NCBI GenBank assembly: GCA_965116395.1
Contig: OZ220684.1
Coordinates: forward strand, 1,426,001 to 1,490,000
DNA length: 64,000 bases
Reading direction: 5' to 3'
Origin: Bin5 sp965116395
GTDB lineage: Bacteria; Chloroflexota; Anaerolineae; Caldilineales; Caldilineaceae
Both the position numbers and the translations under genes were made by a program. Position 1 is the first letter of the stretch. The number at the start of each line of letters is the position of its first letter. The notes beneath the pieces were generated by a model. It saw only the letters and a list, made by a program, of their open reading frames with translations. It ran no database searches and was not told the origin of the DNA. Of this stretch, positions 59,098-64,000 are shown in pieces.

Positions 59098-60243
59098 ATG
59101 AGAATTCGAAATTCGTGGACAGTGGTGGGTGTCATGCTCATCCTGGCACTGCTGGTTGGCGCTTGCCAGCCGGTCACCGAGGCACCGGCCGCTGAGGAGA
59201 TGGCAGGCGATGATATGGCGGCGCCGTTGAAGGTAGCCTTTGTCTATGTCGCGCCCATTGGCGACCTCGGTTGGACGTATGCACACGATGAGGGGCGGCT
59301 GTATCTGGAAGAGAATCTGGAAGGCGGCGCGGAGACGGCCTTTATTGAGAATGTGCCCGAAGGCCCGGACGCAGAGCGCGTGATTCGCGACTTTGCGCAG
59401 AAGGGTTATAACCTGGTAATCACCACCAGCTTCGGCTACATGGACCCGACTCTGACTGTCGCGCAGGAGTTCCCGGATCAGTATTTTGTGCATGTTTCCG
59501 GCTTTAAGACGGCCGACAATATGAGCACGCTGTTCGGCCGTATGTACCAGCCCCGCTATCTGAGCGGCCTGGTGGCTGGCAGCATGACCGAAACCAATGT
59601 CATCGGCTACGTGGCGGCGTTCCCGATTCCTGAGGTAATCCGAGGAATCAACGCGTTCACGCTGGGCGTGCGCGAGGCAAATCCGGACGCTGAGGTGCGG
59701 GTGGTATGGACGAACACCTGGTTTGGTCCTCCGGAAGAGAAGGAAGCAGCTGAAGCCTTGCTTGACCAGGGCGCGGATATCATCGCCCAGCACCAGGACA
59801 CGACCGAGCCGCAGAAGGCCGCGGCCGAGCGGGGCGGAACCAGCATCGGTTACAACAGCGACATGCGCGTGTTCGTCGGTGACTCCGTCCTCACGGGACC
59901 GGTCTGGAACTGGGGCCCAGCTTTCGTGAAGTTCGCGGAGCAGGCTCGCGACCACAACTGGGTTACTGAGCAGTACTGGGGCGGTATGGACGACGGGATT
60001 GTTGGCATGGCAGAATTCAGCCCGTCGGTTTCCGAAGATGTAGCCGCGATGGTTAGCGAAAAGCAGGCCATGATCGTTTCCGGTGAGACGGACGTATTCT
60101 GCGGCGCGATGAACGGCCAGAACGGTGTCCAGTTCCTGGAAGACGGCCAGTGCATGGACGACGGCCAGATGCTGGGCATGGACTTCTTTGTGGAGGGCGT
60201 TGTCGGCGAGGCGCCGGGTGAGGCCGCACCGCTTGGAAACTAG
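59098..60243 (+). CDS. BMP family (nucleoside-type) ABC transporter binding lipoprotein, first
   Basis: The 381-residue precursor has the signal MRIRNSWTVVGVMLILALLV with lipobox VGAC at C23, then an acidic linker (PAAEEMAGDDMAAP). The mature fold is BMP/PnrA-like: AFVYVAPIGDLGWTYAHDEG, VITTSFGYMDPTLTVAQEFP and VIGYVAAFPIPEVIRGINAF. Relatives bind nucleosides or purines. GGAGA lies before the ATG. It is followed by a paralogue and by the ATPase gene on the same strand. Confidence 0.85.
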   Translation: MRIRNSWTVVGVMLILALLVGACQPVTEAPAAEEMAGDDMAAPLKVAFVYVAPIGDLGWTYAHDEGRLYLEENLEGGAETAFIENVPEGPDAERVIRDFAQKGYNLVITTSFGYMDPTLTVAQEFPDQYFVHVSGFKTADNMSTLFGRMYQPRYLSGLVAGSMTETNVIGYVAAFPIPEVIRGINAFTLGVREANPDAEVRVVWTNTWFGPPEEKEAAEALLDQGADIIAQHQDTTEPQKAAAERGGTSIGYNSDMRVFVGDSVLTGPVWNWGPAFVKFAEQARDHNWVTEQYWGGMDDGIVGMAEFSPSVSEDVAAMVSEKQAMIVSGETDVFCGAMNGQNGVQFLEDGQCMDDGQMLGMDFFVEGVVGEAPGEAAPLGN

Positions 60244-60348
60244 CCCAGCTATCGGCCCGGAGTCGGATCGTGTGAGGTTCACCTTTGCGATTTGGGCCGT
60301 CGCGCAGAATAGGGCTGTTTTCTGAATCAATTCGATTGTGATCGCTAA

Positions 60349-60395
60349 AGATTGCTCCTCTCCTGGTGTCGGATACCGTAAGGGAGGAGCAATCT
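60349..60395 (+). terminator. Strong stem-loop between the two BMP genes
   Basis: AGATTGCTCCT and AGGAGCAATCT form an 11-bp perfect stem that is extended by a few more pairs, with a loop of about 20 bases. The following GTTTA has few T, so it may terminate partly or stabilise the upstream mRNA end. Confidence 0.65.
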
Positions 60396-60464
60396 GTTTA
60401 CCGCATGAACTGCTGTAACGATGGGCGAGTCCGTTTGTAATTGTAGCGAAAAGGAGTGAGTTAC

Positions 60465-61583
60465 ATGAGGATTCGGCATTTGAGGATAATGATTGGCGTT
60501 CTGCTGATCCTGGCATCGTTGATCAGCGCCTGTCAGCCGATCGGCGAAGGGCCTGCGGCTGAAGGGCAGTCAGGTTCTGCTAAGACGGTCGAGTCGATGA
60601 AGGTCGCCTTCGTCTACGTGGGCCCGGTGGGAGATCTCGGTTGGAGCTATGCGCACGATCAGGGCCGGTTGGCGCTGGAAGAGCTGGGCGTGGAAACAGC
60701 GTACAGTGAACTTGTGGCAGAAGGACCGGACGCGGCGCGGGTGCTGCAGAGCTACGCGTCGCAAGGCTACGACCTGATCTTTGCCACCAGTTTCGGTTAT
60801 ATGGATAGCGTTATCGAAGTCGCGGCGGAGTTTCCGGAGGTGAAGTTTGAGCATGCCACCGGCTACAAGACGGCTGAGAACGTCGGCATATATGACGGCC
60901 GCGGCTACCAGGGATGGTACCTGGCGGGAATGGTTGCCGGCGCGATGACACAGTCCAATGTTCTCGGCTACATCGCGCCTTACCCCATACCGGAGGTTGT
61001 GCGGAATCTGAACGCCTTTGCCCTGGGCGCGCAGTCGATAAATCCCCTTATTGAAGTACGGCCGGTATGGATCTTTGCCTGGTTTGATCCTCCTGCCGAA
61101 CGGGAAGCTGCCCAGGCCCTAATCGATGCGGGCGTGGATGTTGTGGCCCGAGAGAGCGACAGTGTCGAGCCGGACAAATTGGCCGAGGAGCAAGGTGTCT
61201 ACGCTATTGGCTACAACGTGGTCAACCCGGACATCGCGCCGCAGGCTCTGCTGACCGCACCGATCTGGAACTGGCAGGTCATCTACGAGAAGAAGGTGCG
61301 TGACGTAGCTGCCGGGACGTGGACCAATGAACCGGTCTGGTGGGGCATGGAAGACGGCGTGTTGGATCTCGCGCCCGTGGCCGAATTTGTGCCGGCGGTT
61401 GTACAGATAGCGGTCGAGGAGGTCAAAGAAGGCATTCTTGACGGCAGTTTTCAGTTCTTCTGCGGCCCGATCTACGATAATGCCGGTGAAGAACGGGTCG
61501 CTGCCGGTGAATGTATGGACGACCCTGCTCTACTCAGCTATGATTGGCTGGTAGCAGGTGTTACAGGCCAGATTCCGCAGTAG
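60465..61583 (+). CDS. BMP family (nucleoside-type) ABC transporter binding lipoprotein, second
   Basis: The 372-residue precursor starts at ATG 60465, with AAGGAG upstream, and opens MRIRHLRIMIGVLLILASLI with the lipobox ISAC at C23. It parallels the first BMP protein throughout (AFVYVGPVGDLGWSYAHDQG; YDLIFATSFGYMD; YIAPYPIPEVVRNLNAFALG), so the two genes arose by duplication but have diverged considerably. Different binding ranges are likely. The ATPase gene follows at 61704. Confidence 0.85.
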   Translation: MRIRHLRIMIGVLLILASLISACQPIGEGPAAEGQSGSAKTVESMKVAFVYVGPVGDLGWSYAHDQGRLALEELGVETAYSELVAEGPDAARVLQSYASQGYDLIFATSFGYMDSVIEVAAEFPEVKFEHATGYKTAENVGIYDGRGYQGWYLAGMVAGAMTQSNVLGYIAPYPIPEVVRNLNAFALGAQSINPLIEVRPVWIFAWFDPPAEREAAQALIDAGVDVVARESDSVEPDKLAEEQGVYAIGYNVVNPDIAPQALLTAPIWNWQVIYEKKVRDVAAGTWTNEPVWWGMEDGVLDLAPVAEFVPAVVQIAVEEVKEGILDGSFQFFCGPIYDNAGEERVAAGECMDDPALLSYDWLVAGVTGQIPQ

Positions 61584-61598
61584 GGAAGTGCTTACACA

Positions 61599-61660
61599 GC
61601 AGGTCTGGAATGGGGCGTCGGAGAGCAGGATCACAGCCGTTGTCCCCATTCTCCACCTGC
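61599..61660 (+). promoter_or_regulatory. Stem-loop between second BMP gene and ATPase gene
   Basis: GCAGGTCTGGAATGGGG (61599-61615) pairs with CCCCATTCTCCACCTGC (61644-61660) at 15 of 17 positions, with a 28-base loop. There is no T-run directly after it. It could protect the mRNA of the binding-protein genes. Confidence 0.6.
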
Positions 61661-61703
61661 ATTTCGTCTTAGCGTCGGTGCATGTAGACACTCTCATTTG
61701 CTC

Positions 61704-63251
61704 ATGACCAACACAACTCCTCTTGCCGTGGAAATGCGGGAAATCACCAAACGGTTTCCCGGCGTGCTGGCAAACGACCGCGTCGATCTGACGATCAATA
61801 AGGGTGAGATTCATGCCTTGCTGGGGGAAAACGGCGCCGGCAAATCGACGCTGATGAACGTTCTGGCCGGGCTGTATCTGCCGGAACAGGGGAATGTGCT
61901 GGTGCACGGGCAGTCAGTGCATATCGACTCGCCCAAGACTGCCTTCGATCTGGGGATCGCGATGGTCCACCAGCATTTCAAACTGGTGATGAACCAGACG
62001 GTTGCCGAGAACATTATACTGGGGCTGGATGACCCTTATTCTGCCGCTTCCGGGCGGGGACGCTTCAAACCCCTGCGGCTGGACATGCAGCGGGTGAAGC
62101 GGCGTATTGCCGAGGTAAGCGAGCAGTATGATATGCACGTGGACCCGGAAGCGTTCGTGTGGCAGTTGAGCGTCGGCGAGCAGCAGCGGATCGAAATTTT
62201 GAAGGCGCTGTACCGCGGGGCGGACATCTTGATTCTTGATGAACCGACAGCTGTTCTGACCCCGCAGGAGGCCGATGCGCTGGGCCAGACGATGCAGCGC
62301 ATGGTGCAGGAGGGCAAGACGATCATCTTCATCAGCCATAAGCTGGACGAGGTGACCCGATTTGCCGACCGCGTGACGGTGCTGCGGCGAGGACAGGTGG
62401 TTGCCACTGAGGATGTGACCGGCGAAACCAGCGCCGCGCATCTGGCCGAGCTGATGGTGGGGCGGACGGTCATCTTCCGCATTGACAAGGAGGAGCAGGA
62501 GTTCGGCGATGTCTGTCTGGAGGTTGAAGAGATCTGCTGCCTGAACGATAAGCGGCTGCCTGCCCTGAGGGATGTTTCGCTGCAAATACGTAAGGGCGAG
62601 ATTCTGGGCATCGCGGGTGTTGCCGGCAACGGGCAAAAGGAGTTGGCCGAAACGTTGACCGGTCTGCGACGGGCCACCAGCGGACGCTTTCGCCTGCTGG
62701 GGCAGGATCTCACAAACCGGACCTCGCGCGCCATTATTGACGCCGGCATCGCCCACGTCCCGGAAAGCCGCATCCACGTGGGATCTGTCGGCTCGATGAA
62801 TGTGGCCGACAACATCGCGCTCAAACATTACCGGGCAAGGCCGGGGCCGTTCCTGGATCGAGACCGCCTGGACAAGATGAGCACGGAGCTGGTGGACGAG
62901 TTCAACGTGGACACGCCCGGCATCACGACCAATGCGGGCGCGCTCTCCGGCGGGAATTTGCAGAAGCTGATACTGGCCCGTGAACTGACGACGGACCCGA
63001 AGCTGATCATCGCGGCCCATCCGACACAGGGACTGGACGTGGGTGCGACCGAGGCGGTGCGCCAGCGGCTGCTCGAACAGCAGGGGGCCGGGGTTGCGGT
63101 TCTTTTGATCAGCGAAGACCTGGACGAGCTGTTCAGCCTGGCCGACCGCGTCGCCGTTCTCAACGGCGGGCGCGTGATGGGCGTCGTCGACATCGGCGCG
63201 GCCACCCGCGAGGAGATCGGGCTGATGATGGCCGGCGAACAGGCTGTTTGA
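61704..63251 (+). CDS. Nucleoside-type ABC transporter ATP-binding protein with two ATPase domains
   Basis: The 515-residue protein has two ABC domains. Domain 1 has Walker A LLGENGAGKSTLMNV, signature LSVGEQQRIEILKAL and Walker B ILILDEPTAVL. Domain 2 has a degenerate Walker A (IAGVAGNGQKELAETL), signature LSGGNLQKLILAREL and Walker B LIIAAHPTQGLDVGA. This RbsA/YufO-like layout powers sugar or nucleoside uptake. Start ATG 61704 is chosen over TTG 61698, but no ribosome site is clear. The permease genes that normally follow are not adjacent here. Confidence 0.85.
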   Translation: MTNTTPLAVEMREITKRFPGVLANDRVDLTINKGEIHALLGENGAGKSTLMNVLAGLYLPEQGNVLVHGQSVHIDSPKTAFDLGIAMVHQHFKLVMNQTVAENIILGLDDPYSAASGRGRFKPLRLDMQRVKRRIAEVSEQYDMHVDPEAFVWQLSVGEQQRIEILKALYRGADILILDEPTAVLTPQEADALGQTMQRMVQEGKTIIFISHKLDEVTRFADRVTVLRRGQVVATEDVTGETSAAHLAELMVGRTVIFRIDKEEQEFGDVCLEVEEICCLNDKRLPALRDVSLQIRKGEILGIAGVAGNGQKELAETLTGLRRATSGRFRLLGQDLTNRTSRAIIDAGIAHVPESRIHVGSVGSMNVADNIALKHYRARPGPFLDRDRLDKMSTELVDEFNVDTPGITTNAGALSGGNLQKLILARELTTDPKLIIAAHPTQGLDVGATEAVRQRLLEQQGAGVAVLLISEDLDELFSLADRVAVLNGGRVMGVVDIGAATREEIGLMMAGEQAV

Positions 63252-63269
63252 CCCACATACGGGATACGC

Positions 63270-63593
63270 ATGGATATTCTGTACAAAGTTGGCTCGGTCG
63301 CTCTTCTGCTGGTGGGTGTACTCTATCCGCTGGGCGCGATCTACATGATGATGAAGTTCCTCGGGCGCGAAGATTTGCCGCGCCCTTCCCCCGCCTATAT
63401 GATGCTCCACTTCGTTCTTATTGCGACCGTGCCTCTGGCCGGGATTCTGGGCGGATTTGCCGGGTTTGCGCCGACACTGTGGCAGAGCCAGGTCATCCGC
63501 ATGATCGTCTATGGCGCCGGCGTTCTCTCGGTGGTCGCGTTCGCGATGCTGCTCATCAGCAGCCGGGCGGGGCAACCTGACGGGAGTGAATAG
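63270..63593 (+). CDS. Small membrane protein, unknown
   Basis: The 107-residue protein has three hydrophobic helices (VALLLVGVLYPLGAIYMMM; FVLIATVPLAGILGG; VLSVVAFAMLLISS). No family is recognised. It starts 18 bases after the ATPase stop, so it is probably in the same transcript. It could be an accessory part of the importer, but it is far too small to be the permease. Confidence 0.6.
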   Translation: MDILYKVGSVALLLVGVLYPLGAIYMMMKFLGREDLPRPSPAYMMLHFVLIATVPLAGILGGFAGFAPTLWQSQVIRMIVYGAGVLSVVAFAMLLISSRAGQPDGSE

Positions 63594-63631
63594 TGCATGG
63601 CGGAGAGTAGGAACTACCCGCCATCAATCTG

Positions 63632-64000
63632 ATGACTGAAGCCCCGGTCTACCTTCCCCGAATGACATACCGCCTGTTCGCCTTGGGCGGCGCGGTGGTG
63701 GCGTTGCTTTTCCTGCGGGAAATCCTCATCGGATTCAGCCTGTCGGTCCTCTTCTATCTACTGGCGTCGATCGGGTTCACGGTCATCTATGTGCGCTGGA
63801 CGCTGATGCGGTTGGCGTTGACCGCCGCAGGTTTGACGGTGCGCGCGCCGTTGCAGGACCCTCTGCATATTCAGTTCCGCCAGATGATCACCTGTGACGA
63901 GGCCGGCCGCTTTGCGCCGGGGCTGAGCCTTGTCTACTGGCCCATCACCACTGACGGCATCGTAGAAACGGACGTCCCGCGGACGATTTTTCTGCCGGCG
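63632..64000 (+). CDS. Hypothetical membrane protein (partial, runs off right edge)
   Basis: The frame from ATG 63632 (MTEAPVYLPRMTYRLFALGG) is open to the window edge, 123 codons. Two helices (AVVALLFLREILIGFSLSVL and LFYLLASIGFTVIYV) are followed by a soluble part with TAAGLTVRAPLQDPLHIQFR that resembles a membrane-linked PH-type domain. The family is uncertain because the C-terminus is missing. It begins 38 bases after the small membrane protein. Confidence 0.55.
   Translation, partial: MTEAPVYLPRMTYRLFALGGAVVALLFLREILIGFSLSVLFYLLASIGFTVIYVRWTLMRLALTAAGLTVRAPLQDPLHIQFRQMITCDEAGRFAPGLSLVYWPITTDGIVETDVPRTIFLPA

Noticed and set aside
58774..60516. Minus-strand frame of 580 codons opposite the first BMP gene
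   Set aside because: The plus strand encodes a lipoprotein with a clear signal, lipobox and family motifs; the minus frame also runs through the structured repeat.
61914..63575. Minus-strand frame of 553 codons opposite the ATPase gene
   Set aside because: The plus-strand gene has all ABC motifs; the other frame has no family motif.

Overview
The window is GC-rich chromosomal DNA. The mix of genes suggests a heterotrophic Chloroflexota bacterium of the Caldilineaceae kind: many phytanoyl-CoA-dioxygenase-like enzymes, DUF1800/DUF1501 pairs, sugar-acid and pectin catabolism, and lipoproteins with a short lipobox followed by acidic, Ala/Pro-rich linkers. This placement is by recall of gene style, not by a search. 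Short AT-richer islands interrupt the GC-rich background, and these carry defence-type or toxin-antitoxin genes, several of them broken.

Left edge (1-3772): a large minus-strand NTPase (STAND type) with a nuclease-like N-terminus runs off the window and looks like an Avs-class anti-phage protein. It is followed by a ScoMcrA/HNH-like restriction gene with an in-frame stop and by a YgiT-like antitoxin that has lost its zinc cysteines. At 3826-12716 there is a phytanoyl-CoA dioxygenase gene, a perfect terminator, and a minus-strand set: RraA-like aldolase, an M14-like/GH105 fusion, and DUF1800-DUF1501-NHL-DUF1800, in which the DUF1800 gene and its flanks are duplicated. At 13028-18462 a MazE/F pair with a broken toxin precedes an enolase-superfamily enzyme, a URO-D-family protein and a GH78 rhamnosidase. 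At 18616-29324 lie an arabinose/fucose-isomerase-like protein, a corrinoid protein, an FAD oxidoreductase and a MalEFG-type sugar importer. The importer operon is split by a DUF262/DUF1524 (GmrSD-like) defence gene flanked by a 13-bp direct repeat.

At 29746-41688 there is a second dioxygenase, an Opp/Dpp-type importer, two sugar-phosphate isomerase-like proteins, a Gfo/Idh/MocA oxidoreductase, a polysaccharide deacetylase, a CopG-like gene with an amber stop, a glycosidase-like protein and a class V aminotransferase. At 42096-50960 there is a UPF0718 permease with a His/Asp repeat, its TIGR03943 partner, a TolB-like propeller, a 932-residue UxaA-family protein, an MFS transporter and a LysM protein. 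A selenocysteine tRNA with a clear promoter sits at 51239-51334. The right end holds a third dioxygenase, a PfkB kinase, a PHP phosphoesterase, a metalloenzyme, DUF1638, an intact BrnT/BrnA toxin-antitoxin pair with a palindromic promoter, a homocysteine methyltransferase fused to a 'virulence factor' domain, and a BMP-family nucleoside-type importer (two binding proteins and one ATPase). The last gene is cut by the window edge.

Read together, the locus appears to take up plant- or algal-type polysaccharide breakdown products (GH78, GH105, deacetylase, several importers), to process sugar acids (enolase-superfamily enzyme, UxaA, RraA, isomerases), and to handle one-carbon groups through corrinoid chemistry. 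Two non-coding themes recur. One is short heptamer arrays (AGTNNNN, exact period 7) at many gene junctions. The other is strong hairpins just downstream of the solute-binding-protein genes in all three importer loci.
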